Assembly: GCA_964425195.1 (NCBI GenBank)
Contig: CAYRLG010000011.1
Span: 1 to 64,000 of the forward strand
Length of the DNA stretch: 64,000 nt
From: Desulfamplus sp964425195
GTDB taxonomy: Bacteria > Desulfobacterota > Desulfobacteria > Desulfobacterales > Desulfobacteraceae
Reading direction: 5' to 3'
Part shown: positions 27,401 to 36,220 of the stretch, piece by piece
Numbering within the stretch: the stretch's first letter is position 1
How the letters are laid out: the number at the start of each line of letters is the position of its first letter
Made by a program: the position numbers and the translations under genes
Notes under the pieces: generated by a model
What the model was told of the DNA's origin: nothing
What the model saw: the letters and a program-made list of their open reading frames with translations, nothing else
Database searches by the model: none

Positions 27401-27707
27401 TGAGCATGGTCAATGAAAATATTTTATCATAAGAAAACGACTCTGACTTGTCAAAAGCCATGATATAGAGGTCTGATGAGTTAAAGTCTTTCAAAAATTG
27501 TCCCGAAAGCGTTCCTGAAAATTGTACCTTATCTGTAATTTGTGCTCCAAGCAGTACATCTCCTGCATGGACTCTTTCAGGAAGAAAAAACATCGAAAAC
27601 AGCAATGCCGCCGCCATAAGGAGAAAATAGAGTAATGATTTGAATCCATCGTATCTGCTGTTCCTCTGAGAGAACATATTTGTCTCTTGTTCATACATGT
27701 TTTTCAT
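24423..27707 (-). CDS. Large secreted beta-propeller protein (Beta_propel/LVIVD type)
   Basis: A 1094-residue protein with a hydrophobic segment at about residues 24-42 ending near VHAG, a likely signal peptide. Residues 45-220 look like an outer domain. Residues 240-1090 are full of beta-propeller blades with the VVDISKPDAPKLI pattern typical of secreted LVIVD/Beta_propel proteins. A Pro/Ser linker (PPSPSPTPDTDKD) joins the two. Tyrosine clusters are striking (YYYPKDE, YRYYYYLID, WYYPYWRYDY). The start at 27707 is chosen because GAGGTG lies 6 nt upstream; a GTG at 27716 is the alternative. It should act in the periplasm or outside the cell; its ligand is unknown. No operon partner is present. 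Confidence 0.8.
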   Translation of the reverse strand: MKNMYEQETNMFSQRNSRYDGFKSLLYFLLMAAALLFSMFFLPERVHAGDVLLGAQITDKVQFSGTLSGQFLKDFNSSDLYIMAFDKSESFSYDKIFSLTMLNNDPKSLVWKNQVSIFSAYGCIKAGGWGTLSSIDFTPLLNREDGGELPELVVVMLLVKNGGDALNQSDWIDIAVTSLITDLSERVPGQTQFLTNQLNDRYYPVDAENGNVATPPSPSPTPDTDKDNSDSDVEKPDIYKIDGNRLFYANGSAAKFQVVDISKPDAPKLIHSESLQNRPLDIYISDDYVILLEQMSEQSNTSVVLKVFYVQGNTITKMSEQVYPNIQYIASRKSGERIFITGTVPYYYPSPVDLKTYDSNINNLLIPDEIVEQGSLVAAIDISNPASPALVSKKYLEGYDSDIYLSSDYLVHIAKVSWDTTILYLFDLNQSDPLTQIDEIKISGRVPSEYHVNISSSTLFAIYRNQDISKGSSLAIFGLNRDAESKISVEEKGYVNGIAPGEELFAATFTDDRAYIVTYERKDPLWVVDISDKSSPKIMGELEVPGWSEYIRFYKDRLVALGYDDSNGKRLVSIALFSVEDPLKPVLLDRVTPISGVADYSYSVAIEDDRGFYWNTLSNLIMVPISYYTDANYSGVEIIHVDSDWNSFIREDFVPATFNVQRASEADDSNSSSNSLADIALSMGDSALNTIKISSTQKPSILGELRLAYNVEKIAIYESGAAQAEVENQQEQKSIFALGGDFYTNGASDLMRYDSINNSGSNPSEARQNSDGQFDFTEPSSIKNSELLYPELFIDKATGLIFSWNSAAFRLFDPQTMTLGSIIKIGDTSTWTTSEPIFSNKVLYFAVSENYYYPKDEITPAVDQSSLYINEYSISTTLKRYDCSDINAPTQLADISIPGTPKALFNTDKLITIETYRYYYYLIDSPDNTDSDIKEGIRINSLEIGQDNAVLDATAFFDQKSYGDGDVICDQTNIYLVSIKDDQTKIYVIDPNSLNIINSYDLKGTFSPVKALDGTLVLTSRWYYPYWRYDYVGIMPPYWNSNEIKVVNVSGGVLNELATFSNSGLYVAQNNTIIEDEGLYIANGYKGVGYLQLK

Positions 27708-28019
27708 CTCTGTCACCTCATTTTTTAGTTTATACGATATTATTATAGTAAATTTATATGCATATTTCGCTCCAAGTGATAGATTTTGGTAAAATCGATT
27801 CTAATATTATTTTATCAGATGATATCAAGGATCAATTCTAAGATAGGCTATGGATAATTAGGTAAATTGACAATAGCTCTTTAATACTTAATGTTGTAAA
27901 TAATTTGTGAAATAAAAACCATAATCTAATTAAATTTTAACACTATTGTAAGTTTAAATAGAAGCAAACAGAGGGTTTGCATAAGATTAAAGATAATAAT
28001 AAATTAAGGAGATTAATAG
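27708..28019. other. Divergent intergenic region
   Basis: 312 nt between the minus-strand beta-propeller gene and the plus-strand zinc-ribbon gene, AT-rich and presumably holding both promoters. The only structure seen is a weak hairpin GCAAAC(AGAGG)GTTTGC at 27964-27980. AAGGAG precedes the downstream gene. Confidence 0.4.
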
Positions 28020-28697
28020 ATGGCTTTTGAATCTAAAGAAGAGATTCTTCATAAGATATTGGCAATGGAAAAACCGCACTGTCCGCATTGCGATATTGAA
28101 ATGTCATTATGGGAAGTGCCAGAAATAAATTTTAGTGATGGTTTGGGTTGGGGAACACCATATCTGTTTGTATGTTTTAATGATAACTGTCCTTCATATA
28201 TAGAGGGGTGGGAGAATTTAAAAGAAAATATGGAGAATCACGCATCTTACAGGTGCATAAACTATCCTGGTAGCACTAATTTTGAGTATATGCCTGTATT
28301 TAGCTCTTCAGGAGGAAAAGGACAGATGCTTGGAGATGAGGAACTTTCCATGAGAGAGGCATTTCAAGAGGCGATGAAGGAGGGGTTTTCTCTGCTTACC
28401 GACCTTTATATAGCAAATGAGTGGGATGAAATACTTAAAGTTCTATTAAGCCCAGAGTATCCTCCAAGAGTCAGGTTAAAAGCCGCTGAGATGGTAGGCG
28501 ATATTGGAGGTGTAGAAGCGGTAGAGCATCTAATTAACCATAAGTTTCCAAGTAAGCCTTTACAAGAAGCGGTTAATACAGCCGTTCAAAAGTTGCATGA
28601 TAGACATTACACAAGAGAGTGTCCATATTGTGCCGAGATAATTAAAAAAAGGGCAAGTGTGTGTAAACACTGCAACCGGGAAATTTCTACTTGTTAA
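28020..28697 (+). CDS. Zinc-ribbon / HEAT-like protein of unknown function
   Basis: A 225-residue soluble protein. An N-terminal CPHC pair (residues 21-24) with later cysteines (FVCFNDNC) could form one zinc ribbon. The C-terminus has a clear second ribbon, CPYCAEIIKKRASVCKHC (about 201-218). The middle (about 140-195) holds helical HEAT-like units (RVRLKAAEMVGDIGGVEAVE). No enzyme motif or membrane segment is seen. AAGGAG lies 7 nt before the ATG. It converges on the gpmI operon. The family is conserved-looking, but I cannot name a function. Confidence 0.7.
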   Translation: MAFESKEEILHKILAMEKPHCPHCDIEMSLWEVPEINFSDGLGWGTPYLFVCFNDNCPSYIEGWENLKENMENHASYRCINYPGSTNFEYMPVFSSSGGKGQMLGDEELSMREAFQEAMKEGFSLLTDLYIANEWDEILKVLLSPEYPPRVRLKAAEMVGDIGGVEAVEHLINHKFPSKPLQEAVNTAVQKLHDRHYTRECPYCAEIIKKRASVCKHCNREISTC

Positions 28698-28769
28698 TTT
28701 TACTTCAACATTAGCTGATATAGATCCATTTTATAGTTAATATAATAAATTACAAAATAGCCTGACAAA

Positions 28770-29351
28770 TTAAAGTATTTGACCTGTTAAAAAAGGAGAG
28801 GCGTCACACTCTCCTTCGTTTCGTTGAATATCATAGGAGCGAAAGATAATCATCTCTCGCTCTTTCTTTTCTGGAGAAAACGGGATATAGTTAAAAGATT
28901 CAAGGAATTTTATTCCATCCGATTTGGTTGGAACGGCTTCTAAACCCTCTCCTATTGCATACTTATCCCCATTTGGTTTATAGACTATAGATTTACCTGT
29001 GATAACATCTCTAACAAGAGCGTCTATTCCATTTGTTGATACAGCAAATGGTATCTGTACATCATAAACTAATCTTGCTGCAGCAAGTATCTCTCTTTCG
29101 TAAGATGCGAGTGAGCCAGCAGCACACCTTACAGCCATAAAAGGTTGTTGGTTGCAAAATACTATCAAATCAACAGTCGAGGCATACTCTTCGCCTTTGA
29201 AGATAACTTTTATAGGCACATCAACTAACACATCAGTCCTTTCATAACCTCTATTTTCAACAAGAAACTTCTCAAAAAGCTGCCTGCTTCCTTCTGCTCC
29301 AACATCTGGAACCATTTTGCCTGTAATGTAGTCAATTACTGTAAGGTTCAT
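28770..29351 (-). CDS. HsdR-N-like (type I restriction R-subunit N-terminal) domain protein
   Basis: A 193-residue protein matching the stand-alone HSDR_N domain, a PD-(D/E)XK nuclease-like fold. A likely active-site stretch is ASTVDLIVFCNQQPFMAVRC, though the canonical ExK pair is not intact here (AVRC). An ATG at 29351 with AGAGGG upstream is preferred over longer starts that overlap gpmI. It is the last gene of the rplU-gpmI run, 19 nt after gpmI. No hsdM or hsdS is nearby, so it is not a restriction system. Its role is unknown. Confidence 0.7.
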   Translation of the reverse strand: MNLTVIDYITGKMVPDVGAEGSRQLFEKFLVENRGYERTDVLVDVPIKVIFKGEEYASTVDLIVFCNQQPFMAVRCAAGSLASYEREILAAARLVYDVQIPFAVSTNGIDALVRDVITGKSIVYKPNGDKYAIGEGLEAVPTKSDGIKFLESFNYIPFSPEKKEREMIIFRSYDIQRNEGECDASPFLTGQIL

Positions 29352-29370
29352 ATTTCTGCCCTCTGATATT

Positions 29371-30969
29371 TTAAAAAAGCGTTTTACCTTGCATCTCTTC
29401 TGGCTGTTCAATACCCATAATCTTTAATATAGTCGGTGCAATATCACCAAGAATTCCATTATTTAGGGTAACATTGCGATATTTTTCCCCTGCAAGTATA
29501 AATTTAACAGGATTTAGTGTATGTGCTGTATGGGGATTTCCATCTGCATCTTTCATCTGTTCCGCATTTCCATGATCTGCTGTTACCATTGCAGTTCCAC
29601 CAGTTGCCCAGACAGCTTCAACAACCTGCTTGACACAGGTATCAACAGTTGTACAGGCTTTTACTGCGGCATCAAGGTTGCCAGTATGACCCACCATATC
29701 CATATTTGCAAAGTTTAGAATCATTAAGTTTATCTTGCCCTCGCCGATTTTTTCACAAGCAGACTGTGCAACTTTATGGGCGCTCATCTCTGGCTTTTCA
29801 TCATAAGTTTTTACATCTCTTGGCGATGGAATAAGTATCCGCTCTTCTAATGGAAAAATTTTTTCATCTCCGCCATTGAAAAAATAGGTTACATGCGCGT
29901 ATTTTTCAGTCTCTGCAATTCTAAGTTGCGCAAGCCCTTGACGGCTGACCACCTCTCCAAGAATGTTATATAAATGCTGAGGCTTAAAAATTACAGGAAG
30001 TACAAAAGATTCATCATATTGGGTCATACAGAGAAACCCTGACAGTTTAGGGGCTATTTTTCTCTCAAACCCTGTAAATTCTACCTCTGTGAAAGCTCTT
30101 GTTATCTCTCTTGCCCTGTCTGCTCTAAAATTGAAAAATATAACAGCATCTCCGTCTTTAACAACACCGTCATATTTAGTGGTTCTCTGCCCTTTAGATT
30201 CGTCTTTACCCTCTTTACCGGTGATTATTATCGGCTGTACAAACTCATCTGTTTGACCTGACGCATAAGAGTCTTTAATTGCCTCCAATGGGTCAATTTT
30301 ATTTAGTCCGACTCCATTAGTGTATAGTAAATAAGCCTTTTCAACTCTATCCCAGCGAGTATCTCTATCCATTGCGTAAAATCTTCCGCAGATTGTTGCA
30401 ACGGCTACTGTTATATCTTTATCTTCAGCTCTCTTTTTTTCAAGATATTGCTCAAGTTGTGTCAAATATTGGATGCCACTTTGAGGTGGTGTGTCTCTGC
30501 CGTCAAGTATAGGATGAATAAAAATATTCATTATTTTTGCCTCATACGCCATATCAATAAATGCAAAAAGATGCTCAATATGGCTGTGAACTCCTCCATC
30601 TGACAAAAGACCCATAAGATGAAGTGAAGAGTCTTTACTTTTAACTATCTGAACCAAATCCATAAGCTCTGGAATAGCAAAAAAGGATCTATCTTTAATT
30701 GCAAGATTAATTCTAACTAAATCTTGAAATACCGTCCTTCCAGCCCCTATATTCATGTGTCCAACTTCAGAGTTTCCCATTACACCGTCAGGCAAACCCA
30801 CAGCACTGCCTGAACAGAGAAGCCTTGAGCATGGATAATTTTTTTCTAACATATCAAGAAAGGGGGTGTGGGCAAGGGCAACTGCATTATCTGTTGAGAC
30901 TGGATTTACTCCCCAGCCATCTAATATTAAAAGTGCATCAACGCGACTTTGTTCGCTATTTTGTCCCAT
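29371..30969 (-). CDS. gpmI: 2,3-bisphosphoglycerate-independent phosphoglycerate mutase
   Basis: A 532-residue alkaline phosphatase-superfamily enzyme that interconverts 3- and 2-phosphoglycerate using two manganese ions. The metal motif LILDGWG is at residues 14-20, and the phosphoserine S67 is in MGNSEVGHMNIGAGR. TADHGNAE near the C-terminus supplies further metal ligands. Length is normal for the family. It follows rsfS by only 2 nt in the housekeeping operon. Confidence 0.96.
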   Translation of the reverse strand: MGQNSEQSRVDALLILDGWGVNPVSTDNAVALAHTPFLDMLEKNYPCSRLLCSGSAVGLPDGVMGNSEVGHMNIGAGRTVFQDLVRINLAIKDRSFFAIPELMDLVQIVKSKDSSLHLMGLLSDGGVHSHIEHLFAFIDMAYEAKIMNIFIHPILDGRDTPPQSGIQYLTQLEQYLEKKRAEDKDITVAVATICGRFYAMDRDTRWDRVEKAYLLYTNGVGLNKIDPLEAIKDSYASGQTDEFVQPIIITGKEGKDESKGQRTTKYDGVVKDGDAVIFFNFRADRAREITRAFTEVEFTGFERKIAPKLSGFLCMTQYDESFVLPVIFKPQHLYNILGEVVSRQGLAQLRIAETEKYAHVTYFFNGGDEKIFPLEERILIPSPRDVKTYDEKPEMSAHKVAQSACEKIGEGKINLMILNFANMDMVGHTGNLDAAVKACTTVDTCVKQVVEAVWATGGTAMVTADHGNAEQMKDADGNPHTAHTLNPVKFILAGEKYRNVTLNNGILGDIAPTILKIMGIEQPEEMQGKTLF

Positions 30970-30971
30970 AA

Positions 30972-31346
30972 TTATTCCGCCTTATTAAATTCTGAGGTAT
31001 CTATTCTTGGAGCATCAGACCAAAATCCTTCAATATCATAAAAATCTCTGGTCTCTTTATTAAATATGTGGATAATAATATCTCCAAAATCGAGCAAAGC
31101 CCATGTCCCCTCCTGCATACCCTCAACACCTAATGGCATATTGCCAGTTTTCTTCATATTGATATGAATATTTTCAGCAATCGAAGATACTTGTCTTGAA
31201 GATGATGCAGTTACAACAATTATAGCATCAGTATAAGAAGTTAACTTACGAACATCCATTGCTGTAATATGTTCAATTTTTCTTGCAAATATCTCATGTA
31301 AATAAGGTATTATAGCTTGTTTAATATCTGTTGTCTCTGTGGTCAT
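30972..31346 (-). CDS. rsfS: Ribosomal silencing factor RsfS
   Basis: A 124-residue RsfS/DUF143 protein, which binds ribosomal protein L14 and blocks subunit joining in poor growth conditions. Segments DIIIHIFNKETRDFYDIEGFW and SYTDAIIVVTASSSRQV are typical. An ATG at 31346 is preferred; a TTG at 31379 would add 11 residues without a ribosome binding site. It is placed between nadD and gpmI, as often seen. Confidence 0.92.
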   Translation of the reverse strand: MTTETTDIKQAIIPYLHEIFARKIEHITAMDVRKLTSYTDAIIVVTASSSRQVSSIAENIHINMKKTGNMPLGVEGMQEGTWALLDFGDIIIHIFNKETRDFYDIEGFWSDAPRIDTSEFNKAE

Positions 31347-31444
31347 ATTTTTTATTTTTAATCCTTTTTGTTGCAACAAGTAAGATAAAAGGTCGTTAGA
31401 TAAACGCTATATTTTAAAGTGTAGCCGTTAAGATCAAGTTTATA

Positions 31445-32143
31445 CTATCTGTAGAGTTTTTTTTCATAAATTATTGATTCAATTGAAGGTGGAACAAGAC
31501 CCGTTATTGATTGATTATTTTTTATTTTTTCTCTTATCATAGTAGAAGATATAGAAATTTCAGGAACATTGCAAATATGAACGGTTTTGAAATTATGGCT
31601 TGGCTGGCTATTTTCACTATTTTCACAATTTGAGTCTAAATATTGGTGTATTATACTGTTGCCTGAAGGAGATGCCTTATAAAAAGGAGATATCATATTT
31701 TGTAAAAATAGCTCAATATCATTTAAATCTCTTGTGTCCCCCGCTCTTAGCATCACTATAATGTATGTAAGCCTAAAAATTTCTATACTATTTTTCCATG
31801 TGTTTATATCAAAAAAGGCATCAGAACCCATTATAAAGTGGAGTTTTATGCCTTTATCTGTTGTATTTATAAAGTGTCTTATGGTGTCTATAGAAAAGGA
31901 TTTTCCCCCTCTTGTAAATTCAATGTCAGAGACCACAAATCCTGGAATGGCTGTAACCGCCTTTTTAACCATTTCAAATCTATCTTTTGCAGTAGCCAGA
32001 TTTAGTGATGTTTTATGAGGTGGAGTAGAGGATGGAATAAGATGAATAGTCTCTAAATTAAAAGTTGATTTAACGTGGCAGATAACCTCTATATGCCCCT
32101 GATGAATAGGGTTGAATGTCCCTCCAAATAAGCCAACATTCAT
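31445..32143 (-). CDS. nadD: Nicotinate-nucleotide adenylyltransferase
   Basis: A 232-residue nucleotidyltransferase that makes deamido-NAD from nicotinate mononucleotide and ATP. The N-terminal GGTFNPIHQGH carries the ATP-binding histidines, and ISSTMIR near the C-terminus is the second signature. A loop around residues 160-185 is longer than usual, rich in N and S. GGAGG lies before the start. It lies between proA and rsfS. Confidence 0.95.
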   Translation of the reverse strand: MNVGLFGGTFNPIHQGHIEVICHVKSTFNLETIHLIPSSTPPHKTSLNLATAKDRFEMVKKAVTAIPGFVVSDIEFTRGGKSFSIDTIRHFINTTDKGIKLHFIMGSDAFFDINTWKNSIEIFRLTYIIVMLRAGDTRDLNDIELFLQNMISPFYKASPSGNSIIHQYLDSNCENSENSQPSHNFKTVHICNVPEISISSTMIREKIKNNQSITGLVPPSIESIIYEKKLYR

Positions 32144-32237
32144 ATCTCCTCCCTATGAGCGGGATTATTCTACTTTTTATATTTTTGCAAATATTTAGAT
32201 TGATTCTTTGTATTCTCTTAACGAAATTTTTTACTCT

Positions 32238-33533
32238 TTACAATCTAACTTGTCCTTCTCCACGAACCACAAACTTGGTTGTCGTAAGCTCTTCTAAACC
32301 CATAGGACCAAAAGCATGAAGTTTTGAGGTACTTATTCCAATCTCTGCACCAAGCCCTAACTCTCCTCCATCATTAAAACGGGTAGAGGCATTAACACCA
32401 ACCATTGAGGAGGAGACTGTTCTGACAAATCTGTCTGATCTATCTATATCGGTTGTGATAATTACATCAGTGTGGTCAGAGCCGTAAGTTCCAATATGCT
32501 CAATCGCCTCTGTCATACTTTCAACGGTTTTAACTGCAAGAATAAGATCAAGATACTCAGCAGACCAATCCTCTTCTTTTGCTGTTGTAATTTTATCAAG
32601 AGTCTTATTATCAACAATGTCAATCAATTTAAGACCGTTTTTAAGAGTATCAAAAGTTTTAGAGCAACATCTAAGTTCAACACCCGCCTCTAAAAATTTT
32701 TTTGCCATTATTGGTAGAAATTTTGGAGCAATATCTTTATGAACAAGCAAAGTCTCCATTGCATTGCAAACGCCTGGACGATGCACCTTAGAGTTAAAAC
32801 ATACTTTTATAGCAAGCTCTATATCTGCAAATTTGTCAATGTAAGCGTGGCATACGCCTTTGTAATGCTTAAGAACAGGGATTGTAGAGTGTTGGACAAC
32901 AAATCTAATAAGAGCTTCCCCGCCTCTTGGAATAACAAGATCAATTGACTCTTCTTGTTTTAAAAGATGTGTTACAGCCTCTCTATCTTGAATAGGAATC
33001 ACTTGAACCACATCTTTTGCAGCTCTATTTTCTATTAAAGCCTCTTGAATAATTTGGGCAAGTATTATGTTGGAGTTAAATGCCTCTGAACCGCCTCGTA
33101 AAATCGCACAGTTTCCAGCTTTTAGACAGATCGCTGCGGCATCAACCGTTACATTAGGGCGAGATTCATAAATCATGGCAATAACACCAAGTGGAATTCT
33201 AACTTTAGAGACATCAAGCCCATTTGGGCGTCTCCACTGTTTTGCTATCTGCCCTACAGGATCAGGAAGCTCAATAACCTCCTTAAGACCTTTAATCATG
33301 GATTGGATTGTTACATCACTGATTCTGAGTCTGTCTATCATGGCAGTAGAAAGTTTTCTTGATATTGCAGCTTCTATATCTTTTGCGTTCTCATTTTGTA
33401 TTTCTTCTTTGTATGACAAAAGTTTATCTGCAACTGAATTGAGTATTAGATTTTTTTGCTCTGTTGATGCGACAGCCATTTTTCTTGATGCAATTTTTGC
33501 TCTGATTGCGATATCTTTTATAGTAGATTCCAT
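32238..33533 (-). CDS. proA: Glutamate-5-semialdehyde dehydrogenase (gamma-glutamyl phosphate reductase)
   Basis: A 431-residue aldehyde dehydrogenase-fold enzyme for the second step of proline synthesis, reducing gamma-glutamyl phosphate with NADPH. The catalytic cysteine is in HRPGVCNAMETLLVH. NVTVDAAAICLKAGN and the C-terminal RFNDGGELGLGAEIGIST are family hallmarks. Length is normal. It follows proB in the same operon. Confidence 0.96.
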   Translation of the reverse strand: MESTIKDIAIRAKIASRKMAVASTEQKNLILNSVADKLLSYKEEIQNENAKDIEAAISRKLSTAMIDRLRISDVTIQSMIKGLKEVIELPDPVGQIAKQWRRPNGLDVSKVRIPLGVIAMIYESRPNVTVDAAAICLKAGNCAILRGGSEAFNSNIILAQIIQEALIENRAAKDVVQVIPIQDREAVTHLLKQEESIDLVIPRGGEALIRFVVQHSTIPVLKHYKGVCHAYIDKFADIELAIKVCFNSKVHRPGVCNAMETLLVHKDIAPKFLPIMAKKFLEAGVELRCCSKTFDTLKNGLKLIDIVDNKTLDKITTAKEEDWSAEYLDLILAVKTVESMTEAIEHIGTYGSDHTDVIITTDIDRSDRFVRTVSSSMVGVNASTRFNDGGELGLGAEIGISTSKLHAFGPMGLEELTTTKFVVRGEGQVRL

Positions 33534-33595
33534 CGTATTTTTCCTCCTGTTCTTGCTGTAAAAAGATATAGTTTAAAATTGTAATCAAATCAAGT

Positions 33596-34777
33596 TCAAG
33601 TTATGACAAGATTGTCACGATGAATAACATCATCAAACGGCTTTGAACCAAGCACTTGGCGTATTTTATCACTTTTAAGACCCATAATTTTACGTATATC
33701 TGAGGAGGGATAGTTTACAAGACCTCTGCCAATAACTGCTCCATTTGCATTACAAATGTCAACGGGTGAGCCCATGCAAAAATCATCAATTACATCTGTA
33801 ATACCAATTGCCAGAAGACTTTTCCCCTTTTTGATAAGAGCCTCCTCTGCACCTTTATCAACAAATAGGCTACCTTGAGATTTGAGATTAAAGGCTATCC
33901 AGCATTTTCTACTGTTAAGATGTTTGCTTCCCGGAATAAAAAATGTCCCTTTATCTTTTCCAGATACAATATCTGTTATGATGTTGGGATTTAAACCACC
34001 AGCAATTATCATTGGGATTCCAGCCCGTGATAACTTTTTTGCAGCTTTAACCTTGCTTAACATTCCGCCTGTTCCAAGATTGCCTGGAATACCTCCTGCT
34101 GCCTCTTCCATATCGGAGGTTATGGTTCGGACGCTTGATAGTAACTTTGCATCAGGGTGTACTCTTGGGTCTTTATCATATAAACCATCAATATCAGTTA
34201 GATTTATCATTATATCGGCGTCCATAAGAAGTGTAATCATAGCAGCAAGATTGTCATTATCACCGAGTTTAATCTCTTCAAAAACAACGGTGTCGTTTTC
34301 ATTAATTATTGGGATAATGTTCCATGCTAAAAGCTGGTTAAGAGTGTTCCGTGCATTGAGATATCTTCTTCTATGGCTTAAATCTTCTCTGGTTAAAAGC
34401 AGTTGTGCTACTTTGCTCTCAAATTTAGCAAATGACTTTTCCCATGCAAGTATAAGACCTGCTTGACCCACTGCCGCCGCGGCCTGTCTTGCTGGAATTC
34501 CATCAGGTCTTTTTTCAAGTCCTATCTTTTTTACACCAGAGGCTACAGCACCTGAAGAGATAATTATAACTTCCATTCCTTTTTGGCGTAATTGAGCAAT
34601 CTGATGGGTTGTCTCCTCTATAATATCAGTGTTTAGACCTTGATTTAATGTAAGAACACCGCTTCCAATTTTTACTACAACTCTTTTGGTGTGCTTAAAT
34701 ATCTTTTCCCTATCATACTTTACAGTAAATTTGTCATAATCTATCGCACACTCTTTGTTTATATTGTAATCATTCAT
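33596..34777 (-). CDS. proB: Glutamate 5-kinase with PUA domain
   Basis: A 393-residue enzyme for the first step of proline synthesis. An amino-acid-kinase domain (about 30-285) carries VVKIGSGVLT, SSGAVASG and NENDTV. A C-terminal PUA domain (about 300-380) is present, as in E. coli ProB. About 30 polar residues precede the normal start; no strong ribosome binding site is seen at this ATG. Proline feedback at the kinase is the usual control in the family. Confidence 0.95.
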   Translation of the reverse strand: MNDYNINKECAIDYDKFTVKYDREKIFKHTKRVVVKIGSGVLTLNQGLNTDIIEETTHQIAQLRQKGMEVIIISSGAVASGVKKIGLEKRPDGIPARQAAAAVGQAGLILAWEKSFAKFESKVAQLLLTREDLSHRRRYLNARNTLNQLLAWNIIPIINENDTVVFEEIKLGDNDNLAAMITLLMDADIMINLTDIDGLYDKDPRVHPDAKLLSSVRTITSDMEEAAGGIPGNLGTGGMLSKVKAAKKLSRAGIPMIIAGGLNPNIITDIVSGKDKGTFFIPGSKHLNSRKCWIAFNLKSQGSLFVDKGAEEALIKKGKSLLAIGITDVIDDFCMGSPVDICNANGAVIGRGLVNYPSSDIRKIMGLKSDKIRQVLGSKPFDDVIHRDNLVIT

Positions 34778-34831
34778 GGAGAAACTCTACTTATGGTAAG
34801 ATTAATGTATAATAGTTGTTTAATATTACGA

Positions 34832-35878
34832 TTATTCATTAAGAGACATTGACTGTTTATTGATTTTCTGTGCAAGAAAGCTGATAAGCTCTGTAGTTCC
34901 CTTACCAGTTGCTGCTGAAATCGTTAAAACTTTAGGAGGGGATTTGTCTGTATTTTCTGATATATATTTTTTTTCTAAAGCCTTTTTGAAGGCTATGATT
35001 TTTAGCTCACTATCGGTTAAATCAATTTTATTGAGTACTATGACTTGCTCTTTTTGTGCAAGATTATCACTGTAAAGAGATAACTCTCGGTTAATGAGGT
35101 TTAGTGCATGAAGAGGAGATTCTGAGTTTATCTGAGAAGAGTCAATAAGATGAATTAATATGCCGGTACGTTCAACATGTTTCAAAAATTGAATGCCAAG
35201 ACCTATGCCTTCATGTGCACCCTCAATCAAGCCGGGTATATCTGCAACAGCAAAAGGTTCTCCAAACTCAGGTTGCACCATTCCAAGTGACGGATTGAGA
35301 GTGGTAAAAGGATAATCTGCAATTTTAGGACGAGCTGAAGATATACAATTTACAAGTGTTGACTTTCCTGCATTGGGAAGACCAATAATTCCAACATCTG
35401 CAAGAAGTTTAAGTTCAAGTTTAAGGTTAAGTTCAACTCCTGGCATACCAGGTTGAGCATATCTTGGGGCTCTATTTGTGGAAGTTGTAAATTTTTTGTT
35501 TCCACGCCCACCAATTCCACCTTGGGCTACAACATATTGCTGTCCAGGTTCGGTCAAATCTACAAGTAGGTCACCTGTATCAACATCGGTTACTATAGTA
35601 CCAGGAGGTATATCAACTATCTTGTCAGCACCATTTTTTCCGTGCCGCTGCTTGCCAGAGCCTGGTGTCCCGTTAGATGCGGTGATAAGTTTCTGACGGC
35701 GAAGCTCGACAAGTGTTCTCTTTCCTTGAGCTGCCCGAAAGATTATACTGCCTCCATCACCACCATCTCCACCGTCAGGTCCGCCCCACTCTATGAACCG
35801 TTCTCTCCTAAAACTTACGCAACCGGCTCCACCGTTGCCAGACCTGACAGTAATAATTGCTTCATCTATGAATTTCAC
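34832..35878 (-). CDS. obg: Obg/CgtA ribosome-assembly GTPase
   Basis: A 348-residue GTPase in large-subunit assembly and stress signalling. The glycine-rich Obg fold fills residues 1-158 (GGDGGDGGSIIF region). The G domain follows, with G1 GLPNAGKST, G3 DIPGLIEGA and G4 NKID. The extended C-terminal OCT domain of some Obg proteins is absent. It overlaps rpmA by 4 nt. Confidence 0.96.
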   Translation of the reverse strand: MKFIDEAIITVRSGNGGAGCVSFRRERFIEWGGPDGGDGGDGGSIIFRAAQGKRTLVELRRQKLITASNGTPGSGKQRHGKNGADKIVDIPPGTIVTDVDTGDLLVDLTEPGQQYVVAQGGIGGRGNKKFTTSTNRAPRYAQPGMPGVELNLKLELKLLADVGIIGLPNAGKSTLVNCISSARPKIADYPFTTLNPSLGMVQPEFGEPFAVADIPGLIEGAHEGIGLGIQFLKHVERTGILIHLIDSSQINSESPLHALNLINRELSLYSDNLAQKEQVIVLNKIDLTDSELKIIAFKKALEKKYISENTDKSPPKVLTISAATGKGTTELISFLAQKINKQSMSLNE

Positions 35879-36129
35879 GCTGCATAAACACTCACTCTCT
35901 TTTTGTCACGGCCTTTTCTCTCATAAGTTACAACGCCGTCAATCAATGAAAAGAGAGTATAATCTTTACCCATGCCAACATTTGTGCCCGGGTGTATTTT
36001 AGTGCCAACCTGTCTTACAATAATATTGCCAGCAACAGCTTTTTGACCACCATATAGTTTAACTCCTCGCCGCTGACCATTTGAGTCGCGACCATTTTTT
36101 GAGCTACCACCTGCTTTTTTATGTGCCAT
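35875..36129 (-). CDS. rpmA: Ribosomal protein L27
   Basis: An 84-residue L27 protein with the usual AHKKAGGSSKNGRDS N-terminus that reaches the peptidyl transferase centre. It has no N-terminal cleavage extension of the Firmicutes type. It lies between rplU and obg. GGAG precedes the ATG. Confidence 0.98.
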   Translation of the reverse strand: MAHKKAGGSSKNGRDSNGQRRGVKLYGGQKAVAGNIIVRQVGTKIHPGTNVGMGKDYTLFSLIDGVVTYERKGRDKKRVSVYAA

Positions 36130-36220
36130 ACTATTTAAAATCTCCTTTTTAGCTAAATCTTAAATTTTATTTTATATCTATGTTGGTTATATATATTTTA
36201 TATTCAATATACACACAGTA

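Noticed and set aside
33882..34466. A 194-codon plus-strand frame opposite proB
   Set aside because: Antisense shadow of a conserved enzyme gene with no family signature or start signals.
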